DNA from: Snodgrassella alvi
Lineage (GTDB): Bacteria > Pseudomonadota > Gammaproteobacteria > Burkholderiales > Neisseriaceae
Assembly: GCF_002777855.1 (NCBI RefSeq)
Contig: NZ_MEIK01000017.1
Span: 1 to 64,000, forward strand
Length of the DNA stretch: 64,000 nucleotides
Direction of reading: 5' to 3'
This document shows positions 45,957-56,045 of this stretch, piece after piece. The notes below the pieces were generated by a model, which was not told the DNA's origin, searched no databases, and was given only the letters and a program-made list of their open reading frames with translations. Each line of letters begins with the position of its first letter. Position 1 is the stretch's first letter. A program made the position numbers and the translations under genes.

Positions 45957-46717
45957 TATTTGATTACTGCATCGAAGCTACACATTACGAGCGTGAACGG
46001 AATGTCGGTGGTAAGTACTAATCCGCGTGCCTGTTGTTGTGATGCTTGTAAAAAGCGAATATGGGTGAAATATTTATTAGCAGAAACTTCTGGCAAGGCT
46101 GTTTCATGTTGGGCAACATTAATACCAAGCAAGTGGATATTCTGACCCAAACTGTTGTGCTGATAGCTGCCTGCATTTGCTACACACTCTACAGACAGAC
46201 TATTGTGACGCAGGATTTCCAGTAGTAAGCTGATGGCTTCATAAGTTGGGAGCAGGCTTTGAATCCATTGTCGTAGCTGGCTTTCGCGTTCTTCTGGATT
46301 TTTCTGCTGCCAGTAATAATATGAGGGTAAATCATATGGGCTGGTACCGCCAGGTACAAATATTCTTTGTTTGATGGCCATCAGCCATTCATTTTCACGC
46401 AGATGTTGTCCAAATTTCTGTTGAACATTCTGTAAATTAGATATTGCTGTCTGAATGGTTTCAAGTGCATCCTTACCATCTTCACCACGTTGTCGTGCCA
46501 GACCTTTTTGACGTTCCAGCTCCTGTAGAATATCCAATTTGAGCTCAGCACGCGCGGCAGCTTCCATGATTTCAAACAGTGAAAACAATGCACAGTGATG
46601 TGCCCAGACTTCCTTGCGTACTACGACTTCATGAAAGTGCCTGAACAAGTAGGCGATACGTAAAAAATTCCGCACGCGCTCGGACAAGGGATGCTCGAAA
46701 TGGATTATATCTGTCAT
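45956..46717 (-). CDS. zapD: Cell division protein ZapD
   Basis: A 253-residue protein that crosslinks FtsZ filaments in the Z-ring. It opens HFEHPLSERVRNFLRIAYLF RH and carries LSVECVANAGSYQHNSLGQN-type core sequence and PEVSANKYFTHIRFL near the end, as in the DUF1342/ZapD family. It overlaps coaE by four bases upstream and yacG by one downstream. Confidence 0.93.
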   Translation of the reverse strand: MTDIIHFEHPLSERVRNFLRIAYLFRHFHEVVVRKEVWAHHCALFSLFEIMEAAARAELKLDILQELERQKGLARQRGEDGKDALETIQTAISNLQNVQQKFGQHLRENEWLMAIKQRIFVPGGTSPYDLPSYYYWQQKNPEERESQLRQWIQSLLPTYEAISLLLEILRHNSLSVECVANAGSYQHNSLGQNIHLLGINVAQHETALPEVSANKYFTHIRFLQASQQQARGLVLTTDIPFTLVMCSFDAVIK

Positions 46718-47328
46718 AACGTGGATGGTGGTAAAGCCTGATAGAAGTGATGGAGCTTCAGGACTTCCTGCTCAAGTTGTGGCCAGTTGCCATCATTAGT
46801 AATTGTGTCATCAGCAATAACTTTTCTGCTCTTGCTGTCAGCCTGTTGCGCCATAATAGCACGTATTGTGGATTCGTCTAGACCACTACGAAGCTGAACT
46901 CTTTGTATACAAAGATTAACAGGAGCTTCGATGATAAGTATACGCTGCACCAGTTTTTGAAATTCGGGTTTTTCCGCCAGTAGTGGTATTTCAATAATGC
47001 CATATTGTTTGTCTGGAGAAATTTGCTGTTTGGCCTGTTGCAACCCTTGCCAGATGAGCGGATGAAGTATGTTTTCCAGTCGTTGGCGATGGGTTGAATC
47101 AGCAAATACCCAGTTACGCAGTTGGTTCCGATCCAGACTGCCGTCTGCCAGAAATAGCTGGCTGCCACATTGTTTTTTGATTTCAGGTAATGCTAAACCA
47201 TGTGGTGCAGTAAGCTGATGGGCTATTTCATCGGCATTTATTACTGGTATACCTAAGCTAGCAAAACAACTGGCTACAGTGGTTTTGCCGCTACCAATTC
47301 CACCGCTTAGTCCAACCCAGATTGTCAT
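46714..47328 (-). CDS. coaE: Dephospho-CoA kinase
   Basis: A 204-residue kinase performing the last step of coenzyme A synthesis. P-loop GLSGGIGSGKTTVA starts at residue 6; INADEIAHQLT and the LID-region RVQLRSGLDESTIRAIMAQQ follow the family. ATG at 47328 overlaps the pilD stop by four bases; a longer frame to 47355 lies inside pilD and is rejected. The pilD-coaE linkage is the orfX arrangement known from gonococcus. Confidence 0.94.
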   Translation of the reverse strand: MTIWVGLSGGIGSGKTTVASCFASLGIPVINADEIAHQLTAPHGLALPEIKKQCGSQLFLADGSLDRNQLRNWVFADSTHRQRLENILHPLIWQGLQQAKQQISPDKQYGIIEIPLLAEKPEFQKLVQRILIIEAPVNLCIQRVQLRSGLDESTIRAIMAQQADSKSRKVIADDTITNDGNWPQLEQEVLKLHHFYQALPPSTL

Positions 47329-48176
47329 GCATTGAATCCAGAAAGTTGCAACCACCAGTGAATGAGCTGGCTAATTTGGCTGTTGGCCATCCAAACAATC
47401 CAGCCGGAGATTGCTAGAGCCGGGCCAAAAGCCATTGGCTGACTGCGGGCAACTTTGAGTATCAAAGAGGCAATGATGCCAACAATAGCAGCTATAAATA
47501 CAATTAATGGCAATGCAGCAGCACCCATCCATGCGCCTAGAGCAGCCAGCAGTTTAAAATCACCATAACCCATGCCATCTTTTCCGGTTATGAGCTTGAA
47601 TAGCCAAAACAGTGACCACAAGCTCATATAGCCTGCTACTGCTCCCCATATAGCTGCAGATAAGGATACAAATTCACTATACCAATTAAACAGTAATCCC
47701 AGCCACAGTAATGGCAAAGTAATCTGATCTGGCAAGAGCTGAGTATCAGCATCGATAAATGTTAATGTTATCAACGCAGCTGTCAAAACCAGACCACCGG
47801 CGGCGACTGGTGTTACATCATAGCGCCATACTACTGCGGCAAACGCTAGTCCGGTAAGCAGTTCGACACAGAAATAGCGAGGGCTAATCGGTTTTGCACA
47901 AGCAGCACAACGACCATGTAAGAGAAGATAACTTATCAATGGTATATTTTGCCACCAGCGAATTTTATGCTGGCAATGGGGGCAGGCTGACGGGGGTACG
48001 CAAAGATTGAAACGGGCAAAATTTTCTGCCGGTAATTGCAATGCTATTCGTGCTTCAGCCTGCCAGCTGCGTTCCATCATGATCGGCAGACGATAGATGA
48101 CTACGTTTAGAAAGCTGCCTACAGCTAAACCTGTTATTAATGCGATGATGGAGAAAAACAGTGTATCTGATAACAT
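47325..48176 (-). CDS. pilD: Type IV prepilin peptidase PilD
   Basis: A 283-residue inner-membrane aspartyl peptidase that cleaves and N-methylates prepilins. The four-Cys zinc element is CPHCQHKI and CAACAKP (about 70-96). Catalytic Asp residues lie in TFIDADTQLLPD and the GxGD motif in GKDGMGYGDFKLLAALGAWM. About eight hydrophobic helices. It follows pilG with six bases between. Confidence 0.96.
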   Translation of the reverse strand: MLSDTLFFSIIALITGLAVGSFLNVVIYRLPIMMERSWQAEARIALQLPAENFARFNLCVPPSACPHCQHKIRWWQNIPLISYLLLHGRCAACAKPISPRYFCVELLTGLAFAAVVWRYDVTPVAAGGLVLTAALITLTFIDADTQLLPDQITLPLLWLGLLFNWYSEFVSLSAAIWGAVAGYMSLWSLFWLFKLITGKDGMGYGDFKLLAALGAWMGAAALPLIVFIAAIVGIIASLILKVARSQPMAFGPALAISGWIVWMANSQISQLIHWWLQLSGFNA

Positions 48177-48182
48177 CTGATC

Positions 48183-49427
48183 TTAACCTACTGCATTACC
48201 GATGTTGAAGAGTGGTAAATACATAGCAACCAGAATAACACCGACGATCAAACCCAGTACTACCATGATAATGGGTTCCATCAAAGAGGATAGCTGTGAA
48301 ACAGCAGTATCTACATCTTCTTCATAAAATTCGGCTGATTTATTTAACATATCATCAAGTGATCCGGACTCTTCGCCAATAGAGGCCATTTGCATCACCA
48401 TATTGGGAAATAATTCAGTAGCCTGCATGGCAGAGGTGAGGGAGATACCCTGATTAACCTTGGCTCGAATTTCCTGTGTCGCTTCTTCATATTTGATATT
48501 GCCCGCTGCTCCGGCAACTGAGTCAAGTACTTCTACTAAGGGGACGCCGGCAGCAAACAAGGTTGCTGTTGTGCGCGCCCAGCGGGCAATTGTGGCTTTA
48601 CGTACGATTTGGCCAAAAATGGGCATTTTCAATAACATATAATCAAAACGTTTTTTCAAATCATCTGAGTTCTGATACCATTTTATTAGTCCAATTACAC
48701 CTGCTATGAGTGCAATGATAATAAATACTCCAAAGTGGACAAAGAAATTAGAAATATTCATCATGAATTGTGTAAGCCCTGGCAGAGGAACGCCCATACC
48801 TTCGTAAACTTTACCGAATGATGGTAAAACGAACATCATCATGACGATTACCAATGCAATTGCGACAACTACCACTACTACCGGATAGGTCAAAGCACTT
48901 TTAACCTTTTTCTTGATTCCCTGAGTTTTTTCTTTGTATACGGCCAGTTTATCTAATATGGCTTCCAATACACCGCCTGTTTCGCCTGCACGTACCAGAT
49001 TGCAATAAAATCGATCAAAATACTTTGGATATTTGGCAAAAGAATCAGCTAATGATGTACCCTGCTCAACATCAGAACGGATTTGCATCAGCATTTGGGT
49101 CATAGCAGGGTTTGAGTGGCCTTTGGCTGCGATATCAAAAGCCTGCATCATCGGTAAACCGGATTTCATCATGGTTGATAATTGTCGAGTAAAGACAGTT
49201 ATATCCGCCGGACTGATTTTTTTCTGACGCTGTTTTTTGACTTTGTTTATCTGAATTACACGAATCTGTCGTCGGTTAAGTTTGGCACGGGCTTCTGCCT
49301 CATCTTTTGCCACTACTTCGCCGCGTACAATCTGCTCAGTTTTGATGTTTTTTCCTTCAAAGCTGTAGCTGATGCCGGTAGATTTAGCTTTGGATACTGC
49401 TACTGGTTTGTTCATGGTTTTTCTCAC
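48183..49427 (-). CDS. pilG: Type IV pilus inner-membrane platform protein PilG (PilC)
   Basis: A 414-residue platform protein of the GspF/PilC family. Two GspF domains are visible: FTRQLSTMMKSGLPMMQAFD with GETGGVLEAILDKLA, and the second at RWARTTATLFAAGVPLVEVL with GEESGSLDDMLNKSAEFYEE. Three transmembrane segments end at MEPIIMVVLGLIVGVILVAM. Neisserial naming PilG is used. ATG at 49427 or Met5 (49415) are both possible. Confidence 0.94.
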   Translation of the reverse strand: MRKTMNKPVAVSKAKSTGISYSFEGKNIKTEQIVRGEVVAKDEAEARAKLNRRQIRVIQINKVKKQRQKKISPADITVFTRQLSTMMKSGLPMMQAFDIAAKGHSNPAMTQMLMQIRSDVEQGTSLADSFAKYPKYFDRFYCNLVRAGETGGVLEAILDKLAVYKEKTQGIKKKVKSALTYPVVVVVVAIALVIVMMMFVLPSFGKVYEGMGVPLPGLTQFMMNISNFFVHFGVFIIIALIAGVIGLIKWYQNSDDLKKRFDYMLLKMPIFGQIVRKATIARWARTTATLFAAGVPLVEVLDSVAGAAGNIKYEEATQEIRAKVNQGISLTSAMQATELFPNMVMQMASIGEESGSLDDMLNKSAEFYEEDVDTAVSQLSSLMEPIIMVVLGLIVGVILVAMYLPLFNIGNAVG

Positions 49428-49461
49428 AGTATTGTATTAATTAGATAAATGGGCGATGGAT

Positions 49462-51141
49462 TTAATCGTTGGTGGTGGCTAGAATTTCGTCAAGCGAAGT
49501 GATGCCTTCCATAACTTTAAGCAGACCAGCATGACGCAAATCGACCAGTCCTTCTTTATGCGCCTGCTGACTGATATCGACTTCATTACCATTGTTCATG
49601 ATGATTCTCTGCATTTCATCACTGATAGGCATTACTTCATAAACACCAGCGCGCCCCTTGTAACCTTTGCCTTTACAGCGCTCACAGCCTACCGGCCGAT
49701 AAAATGTCCATTCTTTAGCTAGATCTTCATCAGAGAAACCGGCTTTTTTGAGTGCGAATTCTGGTGGCCGTTCGGCTGGTGCTTTGCAGGTGCATAAACG
49801 TCGAACCAGACGCTGTGCCATAATCAGATTCACTGAACTTGCGATGTTGAATGGAGCAACCCCCATATTCAGCATACGTGATAAGGTGGCAGGCGCATTA
49901 TTGGTGTGCAGGGTAGAAAATACCATATGACCGGTTTGTGCTGCTTTGATGGCAATATCGGCCGTTTCTAAATCCCGGATTTCCCCCACCATGATGATGT
50001 CTGGATCCTGACGTAGGAAAGATTTTAGAGCTGCGGCAAATGTCAGTCCCTGTTTATCATTTACATTTACCTGATTGATACCGGGTAAATTAATTTCCGC
50101 AGGATCTTCTGCAGTAGAAATGTTCACACTGTCGGTATTCAGAATATTCAGGCAGGTGTAAAGGGATACAGTTTTACCGGAACCGGTTGGGCCAGTAACC
50201 AGTACCATACCATAAGGCCGGTGAATGGCTTCCAGCAGTAATTCTTTCTGAAATGGTTCGAAGCCGAGCTGTTCGATATTTAGGGTAGCGGCATCCGAAT
50301 TCAGAATACGCATCACAATTTTTTCACCAAACAGGGTCGGAAGGGTACTGACACGGAAGTCAATCGGTTTGGCGCCTTTGCGGAATTGAATCTGAATTCG
50401 GCCATCCTGAGGTATACGTTTTTCTGAAATGTCCAGTTTAGCCATCACTTTAATACGGGAGGCAATCTGGTTTCTAATATTCAGTGGCATACGCACTACT
50501 TCTCGTAGCTGCCCGTCAATACGAAAACGTACTCTTGCCATTTCTTCGTAAAATTCAAAGTGAATATCTGAGGCGCCGCTGTTGAGTGCATCATTCAATA
50601 CTTTGAAGACAAATCTGGCCACAGGCCCGTTTTCACCGTCCTCATCATCGGCAGACATGGCATTATTGCCTGTTGCTTCAGCATCACCAACTGTATCCAT
50701 TCCTTCTAGTAGGCTGGTGGATTCCTGTCCGAGATTTTCAAGTATCTGACGCAACTGATCATCGCGTACAATAACCAAATTCAGGATGCAGCCGGCATCT
50801 GTGGCAATTTTCTGATAATGCTGAATGGAAGTGGGGTCAGATACAGCCAGAAACAGACGATTTCCACGTTTGAAAATGGGCACGCAGATATATTGCTGCA
50901 TGATTTTCAGATTGATTAAGTCCTGCGGTACAAGGCTTTGGTTATATAGTTCCAGATTGAGGTAAGGAATACTGAATACCTTGGATAGGAAGCTGGCCAG
51001 TTTATCAGCATCGATGACACCAGACTGCAACAGCATCGGTATAACTGGACGTTTCTGCTCAAGCTCCTGACGCAGTTTTTCAGCTTTTTCTGCATCGATA
51101 ATCTGGTGCTTATATAAAACTCGAATCAATCCTACACTCAT
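49462..51141 (-). CDS. pilF: Type IV pilus extension ATPase PilF (PilB)
   Basis: A 559-residue GspE/PilB-type hexameric ATPase that powers pilus extension. N-terminal GspE-N domain (about 1-150), then the ATPase with Walker [16 protein letters not shown], Asp box and Walker B-like [20 protein letters not shown], and the His box [18 protein letters not shown]. Four zinc Cys occur in RRLCTCKAP and [14 protein letters not shown]. First of pilF-pilG-pilD. Confidence 0.96.
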   Translation of the reverse strand: MSVGLIRVLYKHQIIDAEKAEKLRQELEQKRPVIPMLLQSGVIDADKLASFLSKVFSIPYLNLELYNQSLVPQDLINLKIMQQYICVPIFKRGNRLFLAVSDPTSIQHYQKIATDAGCILNLVIVRDDQLRQILENLGQESTSLLEGMDTVGDAEATGNNAMSADDEDGENGPVARFVFKVLNDALNSGASDIHFEFYEEMARVRFRIDGQLREVVRMPLNIRNQIASRIKVMAKLDISEKRIPQDGRIQIQFRKGAKPIDFRVSTLPTLFGEKIVMRILNSDAATLNIEQLGFEPFQKELLLEAIHRPYGMVLVTGPTGSGKTVSLYTCLNILNTDSVNISTAEDPAEINLPGINQVNVNDKQGLTFAAALKSFLRQDPDIIMVGEIRDLETADIAIKAAQTGHMVFSTLHTNNAPATLSRMLNMGVAPFNIASSVNLIMAQRLVRRLCTCKAPAERPPEFALKKAGFSDEDLAKEWTFYRPVGCERCKGKGYKGRAGVYEVMPISDEMQRIIMNNGNEVDISQQAHKEGLVDLRHAGLLKVMEGITSLDEILATTND

Positions 51142-51340
51142 ACCAGTTAATTCCTGTCTTTATCTCTTTTTAAGTTTACACTTAGTTAATTGTGCATTTA
51201 TCTGGCTGCTCTTCCTTTTAGCCTATCTGTTTGTGGCGTAATGGCCAATTACAGATACAGGAGCGCAAAAAAAGCCATGTTAATGTTTGATTGTGCTAAT
51301 TATAAGTGAATTTATGTATTTAAACAGCCTCAATATCTCT

Positions 51341-53038
51341 TCAGGTACAATTTTCCCAGTAATCTGCATATAGCTGTAATTCAAGTTGCTGGCGCCATTC
51401 ATTGGCAATAAGCCGATAAACCACGCGAATACGTTCAGGCAAAGTGACGTTGCACCGAAAAAACATGGCTTCACATTCGCAGTTGCTCTTGCGTAACACT
51501 GCCTTTACGTGACCAGTGCCAACGATTTGCTGGCTGACAACGTTGAATTCGTCGCAGAAAGAGGGAGGGGGAAAGCTTTGCCCCCACACCAACGCTGCCA
51601 GTTGCTGGGCTGTGGCTAAATTCAGATGTTGGGGTTCTAATGAACCATCGGTCTGGTATGTTTGATTCAGATCGGCTGGCTGGATAAGTTGCCGGCATAC
51701 TGTTTCAAATTCACGCCGGAAAGCGGGTAATTGTGTTTCGACAATGCTTAATCCAGCAGCCATGGCATGTCCGCCGAATTTCTGAATGATTTCCGGTTGT
51801 CTTTTGCTGACCATATCTAAAGCATCACGCAAATGTAGACCAGAAATGGAACGACCAGATCCGCGCAGTATGCCGTTTTCAGCTTGTGCAAACACAATGC
51901 TCGGTCGATGAAAGGTTTCGCGCAAACGGCCGGCAACAATGCCGGTGACGCCCTGATGCCAGCTGTTGTGATAGGCGACAATACTGAAACTACTTTCGGT
52001 ATTAATGTCTGCTAGCTGCAAATTGGCCTCATCTTGCATGCTGCGTTGTATTTGCCGGCGCTCTTGGTTTAAATCGTTCAGTTGTTCCGCTAAGTTTGCT
52101 GCGTTGTGTATATCATCTGATAAAAGGCAGGCTATGCCTAAACTCATATCATCCAGCCGGCCGGCAGCATTTAGCCGTGGACCAATGGCAAAGCCCAGAT
52201 CGAATGCCTGAGCCTGATGTATTTTACGTTTAGCTACCTGAAATAGGGCGCGTATACCGGGTTGCATTTTATCGGCACGCATGCGCTTGAGCCCCTGTGC
52301 GACCAGAATACGGTTGTTCTGATCAAGGGGGACGACATCGGCAACGGTACCTAATGCAACTAGATCAAGCCATTGTGCCAGATTTGGTTCGGGGACTTGA
52401 CTGAACTGGTTGTGCTGACGCAAATGGTGACGCAAGGCCATCAGTACGTAAAACATCACGCCGACACCGGCCAGTGCTTTGCTGGGGAATTCATCACCGG
52501 GCTGGTTAGGATTAACAATAATGCATTCAGGCAGCTGCTCGGCGGGTAAATGATGGTCGGTAATCAATACATCCATACCCAGTTGGTGTGCACGCTGTAC
52601 ACCATCTACACTGGCTATGCCATTGTCCACTGTTAGCAGCAAATCGGCGCCAGCCTGAGCAGCAAGCACAGCAATTTCTGCTGTCAGTCCGTATCCATGC
52701 TCAAAACGATTTGGTACAAAAAAGTCAGTTATGGCGCCCATGGCTTGTAAGCCTCGCATAGCCAGAGCACAGGCAGTAGCGCCATCGGCATCATAATCAG
52801 CCACAATCAGAATTTTTTCTTGTTGTGCGATTGCTTGCGCCAAGCGTTCACTGGCAGCATGAATATTCTTTAGACTATGAAATGGTAGCAGGGCAGAAAG
52901 GCTGGATTCCGTTTCAAGTTTATTTTTAATGGCGCGTGTGGCATACAATCTTGCCAGTAATGGTTCAACGCCCTGTGCTAGTAGGGTTTGTTCGGCATGG
53001 GTATCTACCGGGCGGGTAACAATGCAGGCGGGCTTCAT
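51341..53038 (-). CDS. recJ: Single-strand DNA exonuclease RecJ
   Basis: A 565-residue 5'-3' ssDNA exonuclease for recombination and mismatch repair. DHH-family motifs are intact: VADYDADGATACALAMRGL (motif I), LLTVDNGIAS, LITDHHLP (motif III), VALGTVADVVPLDQNNR, and in the DHHA1 domain SGRSISGLHLRDAL and KFGGHAMAAGLSI. Its start overlaps the preceding gene's stop by four bases. Confidence 0.96.
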   Translation of the reverse strand: MKPACIVTRPVDTHAEQTLLAQGVEPLLARLYATRAIKNKLETESSLSALLPFHSLKNIHAASERLAQAIAQQEKILIVADYDADGATACALAMRGLQAMGAITDFFVPNRFEHGYGLTAEIAVLAAQAGADLLLTVDNGIASVDGVQRAHQLGMDVLITDHHLPAEQLPECIIVNPNQPGDEFPSKALAGVGVMFYVLMALRHHLRQHNQFSQVPEPNLAQWLDLVALGTVADVVPLDQNNRILVAQGLKRMRADKMQPGIRALFQVAKRKIHQAQAFDLGFAIGPRLNAAGRLDDMSLGIACLLSDDIHNAANLAEQLNDLNQERRQIQRSMQDEANLQLADINTESSFSIVAYHNSWHQGVTGIVAGRLRETFHRPSIVFAQAENGILRGSGRSISGLHLRDALDMVSKRQPEIIQKFGGHAMAAGLSIVETQLPAFRREFETVCRQLIQPADLNQTYQTDGSLEPQHLNLATAQQLAALVWGQSFPPPSFCDEFNVVSQQIVGTGHVKAVLRKSNCECEAMFFRCNVTLPERIRVVYRLIANEWRQQLELQLYADYWENCT

Positions 53039-54009
53039 AGACTTAATCCGTTAAATGGTTTGGCTTTATGCCGGAAAAAGTTTAGCCAGGGTTTACGGAT
53101 TTGAAGCAGGCCGTTTTCGCAATGAATATTTAGCTGCCGGAGTTGCTTGTTTTGCAGTGCGTTTAACAAGGGTTGCCACCAGTCCTGCTCCCATTGTTGC
53201 AGTATCTGGGTATAAAGGTATACATCGCCCTGATTGACGGCGGTGCATAATGCATCATTAAACAACACAATTTTATCTTTATCTTTGCCAAACATGGTAT
53301 CTGCTAATGCAGCATAATTAGCGGGTAGCTCATGTGTATTAACTGCCCAAGAGCTATTGGTATACAACGGAATTTTACTGTCTGCTGTGCCTGCGCTGTC
53401 TGGCTCAAACCATAAGCTGTTGATGGTAGGTAGGCCGCGGGCACTGCGTTGCTGATTGATCGGGTGCTGATACAGCAGCATTTGCAGTTCGGTCTGTCGT
53501 TGTAAAATTAAGAGTGCATCGGTACCAGTTGGTTTTATTTCTGAGTTAATGCTGCCACCGAGATCCAGTATCGATGGCACGCTAAATGCCATTCTTTGTG
53601 AGGAGGTCAACAGCCACAAATTGGCTTTTACTGGATGAAACTGCCAATTTTCTGCCTGTAACCATTTATTCAATACACTACAGAAAGCGCTTGCTTCTTC
53701 TATGGATAAAGAAAGAGATTTTCCATCAATATATTGCAGTTGATGCATTCCGGCTATCTGACTGATGGGTGTGGCAATCAGGCTGTTACCACTCGAATCA
53801 AGGTTATACTGCCCACATACCTGTTGTACCCACGAACCTTGCCACAGGTGCTGCCGGAAAAGCTGGCTTCTACTAGAGGTTTGTGCGGAAAATTGACCCC
53901 AATGGCGTAACTTATCCAATGCCGGTAATGGTACTACCGGCACGATAATATCCTGATGCGGCCACAGTAAACCGGGCAGGACAAGAGTCAGATGTAAATC
54001 AGCTGGCAT
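53035..54009 (-). CDS. RpfE-like conserved protein of unknown function
   Basis: A 324-residue soluble protein opening LHLTLVLPGLLWPHQDIIVP. The conserved elements IDGKSLSLSIEEA, the DALLILQRQTELQMLLYQHP INQQRSARGLPTINSLWF stretch and a late LFNDALCTAVNQGDVYLY fit a betaproteobacterial family annotated as RpfE or as phosphoglycerate-mutase-like, and often found just upstream of recJ. I cannot identify a catalytic site and assign no function. Co-transcribed with recJ. Confidence 0.7.
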   Translation of the reverse strand: MPADLHLTLVLPGLLWPHQDIIVPVVPLPALDKLRHWGQFSAQTSSRSQLFRQHLWQGSWVQQVCGQYNLDSSGNSLIATPISQIAGMHQLQYIDGKSLSLSIEEASAFCSVLNKWLQAENWQFHPVKANLWLLTSSQRMAFSVPSILDLGGSINSEIKPTGTDALLILQRQTELQMLLYQHPINQQRSARGLPTINSLWFEPDSAGTADSKIPLYTNSSWAVNTHELPANYAALADTMFGKDKDKIVLFNDALCTAVNQGDVYLYTQILQQWEQDWWQPLLNALQNKQLRQLNIHCENGLLQIRKPWLNFFRHKAKPFNGLSL

Positions 54010-54057
54010 GAAATCTAGGATATTTATAAAAATAGAATTATTGTTTCAGTCTGGCGG

Positions 54058-55824
54058 TTATTTTAGGGGTTGTGGCTGCAACCATTGTTGTAACAGCTGA
54101 GTATTCTCAATACTGAGTAGGGCTGTATCGGTTATTGCCGGTTGGGCCAATAAGCTGGATTGTCGCAGCAGGCCATCTCGGATAAAGTGAATCCGTACCG
54201 TTTCGCCAATATGGATACGTGCCCATTGCGTGCTAAAGTCCGTAATGATTTCATCATTGAGTGCGATGAGCTGATCACCGGCACTCAGGCCAGCATTTTC
54301 TGCACTACCCTGATTGAATACTTGTTGCAGGGTGATTCCGAGTGTTGCAGGTTTAAACCTTGCACCTAAATCGGCACAAGTCTGCTCGCTTGCTGTAGGC
54401 TCCTCTATGTAAGCGCCCCCATGCTGGAGTGGCAGAGCAGCCCAATGCAGTGATACACCAGTCTGATGTAATTTTTCAGCCATAGGTAAATCAGATGTGG
54501 TCATGATGTACTGCTGATAAACTTGTGTTAAATCAATACCGGTGGTCTCGCGCGCGATTTTGAGCCACTCATTTTCAGCCAGACCTAATCCTCGCTGCCG
54601 CCAGTCTTGATATAGTGCGCGCATCACGTCGTCTAGATTTTTCTGATGTTTGGTGTGCTGGCGAATATGATGATCCAAGCACATGGCAGCCAAAGCCCCT
54701 TTCTGGTAATAGCTGACAATGGCATTGGCGCTGTTCTCATTCTGTTTGTAGTATTTGGTCCACGCGGTAAGGCTGGATTCAGCCAGAGTTTGCTTAAGTC
54801 GTCCCGCTCCCTGCTGCACTCGTGTAATAGTTTTGGCTAGTAAATGCAGATATTGAGCTGGTGTAATGACGCCGCTGCGCACCAGAAACAAATCATCATA
54901 GTAGGAAGTGATGCCCTCGAAAGCCCATAAGAGATGGGTATAGGCTTCGGTGTTCAATTCATTATTGGCAAATGCAGCTGGAATGATGGATTTTACATTC
55001 CATGCATGGAAATATTCGTGGCTGAATAATCCCAATAAAGTAATGTAAGCTTCGCTGTTTTTGCCATTTGTCTGCGGCAGATCATGCCGGTCGGCCATCA
55101 GTGCAGATGATGATCTATGTTCCAACCCGCCGTAAATGCCATTGCCGACGTGCAATAGAAAGCTGTAACGCTCAAAAGGTGGCGGTGCGTCAAACATAGC
55201 TATTTCACAGGCGCATATTCTAGCAACATCTTGGACGAGACGTTGCTGGTCAAACTGAGAAAAATGTCCGCTAATGACAATCTCATGTTCGATGCCTGCC
55301 GCAGTGAAGGGCAGACGCAACAGATAGCCCATTTCCACCGGATAGTCTATCAATGCACGATAGTTGCCAGTCTGATAAACCCGTGGCAATGAAGCCGCGG
55401 GCATAGTGGTAGCAATATCCCAGTTTTCCGGCAGACCGCTGATAATTAACTGGCAGGCTTCCTGCTGGCGTTGATTGTGGCGTAAAAACAGGCATGCACC
55501 ATCGAAGAAGCCACGCTCGGTATTTAAAAATGATCCACGTACAGAACTGTCAAAAGCATAAACCAGATAGCTGATTTCCCATTTACCCGCCAGTCCTTTA
55601 CAAGACCATGTATTTTTGTTTATCTGCTCTGCTGTTGCGGGGGAGTTGTTGCAACTGGCCGTTAAAGTAACGATATGGCGGGCAAAGTCACGAATCATAT
55701 AGCTACCGGGCAGCCAGTTGGGTAGGCTTAAGGTGAAATTCTGATTATCGAGCTGAGTGAAACTGAGACGAACATGCCACAAATGCTGGGTCAGTGAGTG
55801 TGGTTGCAAATGATAGTTAAGCAT
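54058..55824 (-). CDS. M61 family metallopeptidase with PDZ domain
   Basis: A 588-residue glycyl-aminopeptidase-type enzyme. Zinc site HEYFHAWNVKSIIP (HExxH, about residues 265-280) with the downstream Glu in AFEGITSYYDDLFLVRSG. The N-terminal half is a beta-rich M61 domain (LPGSYMIRDFARHIVTLTAS), and the C-terminal part (about 485-560) is a PDZ domain with LGITLQQVFNQGSAENAGLS AGD. No signal peptide is seen, so it probably acts in the cytoplasm. Confidence 0.9.
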   Translation of the reverse strand: MLNYHLQPHSLTQHLWHVRLSFTQLDNQNFTLSLPNWLPGSYMIRDFARHIVTLTASCNNSPATAEQINKNTWSCKGLAGKWEISYLVYAFDSSVRGSFLNTERGFFDGACLFLRHNQRQQEACQLIISGLPENWDIATTMPAASLPRVYQTGNYRALIDYPVEMGYLLRLPFTAAGIEHEIVISGHFSQFDQQRLVQDVARICACEIAMFDAPPPFERYSFLLHVGNGIYGGLEHRSSSALMADRHDLPQTNGKNSEAYITLLGLFSHEYFHAWNVKSIIPAAFANNELNTEAYTHLLWAFEGITSYYDDLFLVRSGVITPAQYLHLLAKTITRVQQGAGRLKQTLAESSLTAWTKYYKQNENSANAIVSYYQKGALAAMCLDHHIRQHTKHQKNLDDVMRALYQDWRQRGLGLAENEWLKIARETTGIDLTQVYQQYIMTTSDLPMAEKLHQTGVSLHWAALPLQHGGAYIEEPTASEQTCADLGARFKPATLGITLQQVFNQGSAENAGLSAGDQLIALNDEIITDFSTQWARIHIGETVRIHFIRDGLLRQSSLLAQPAITDTALLSIENTQLLQQWLQPQPLK

Positions 55825-55989
55825 AATCTGTGCCTCAAGGAAGCAAAATAGAGAATCAGCGATTTGTTTGCTTGGAATTTAAAATTAATAAAAGTGTCAG
55901 GTTAAGCGACCAGATCTTAATATGACGTGGATAGTGGTACGCTAAGTTTTGTGATTTTGTTTATGCGTTAGGCTATACATAAATGTATT

Positions 55990-56026
55990 CAGGCTGCCTG
56001 AAAACTACATGGTTTCAGACAGCCTG
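55990..56026 (-). terminator. Terminator built from inverted uptake-like sequences, after gap
   Basis: CAGGCTGCCTGAAA (55990-56003) pairs with TTTCAGACAGCCTG (56013-56026) with one mismatch. The left arm contains AGGCTGCCTGAA (55991-56002), which I recall as the DNA uptake sequence dialect of Simonsiella; the right arm carries its inverse with one change. It lies 20-56 nt after the gap stop codon. Confidence 0.75.
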
Positions 56027-56045
56027 CCATTATGCTGAGCGTAGC

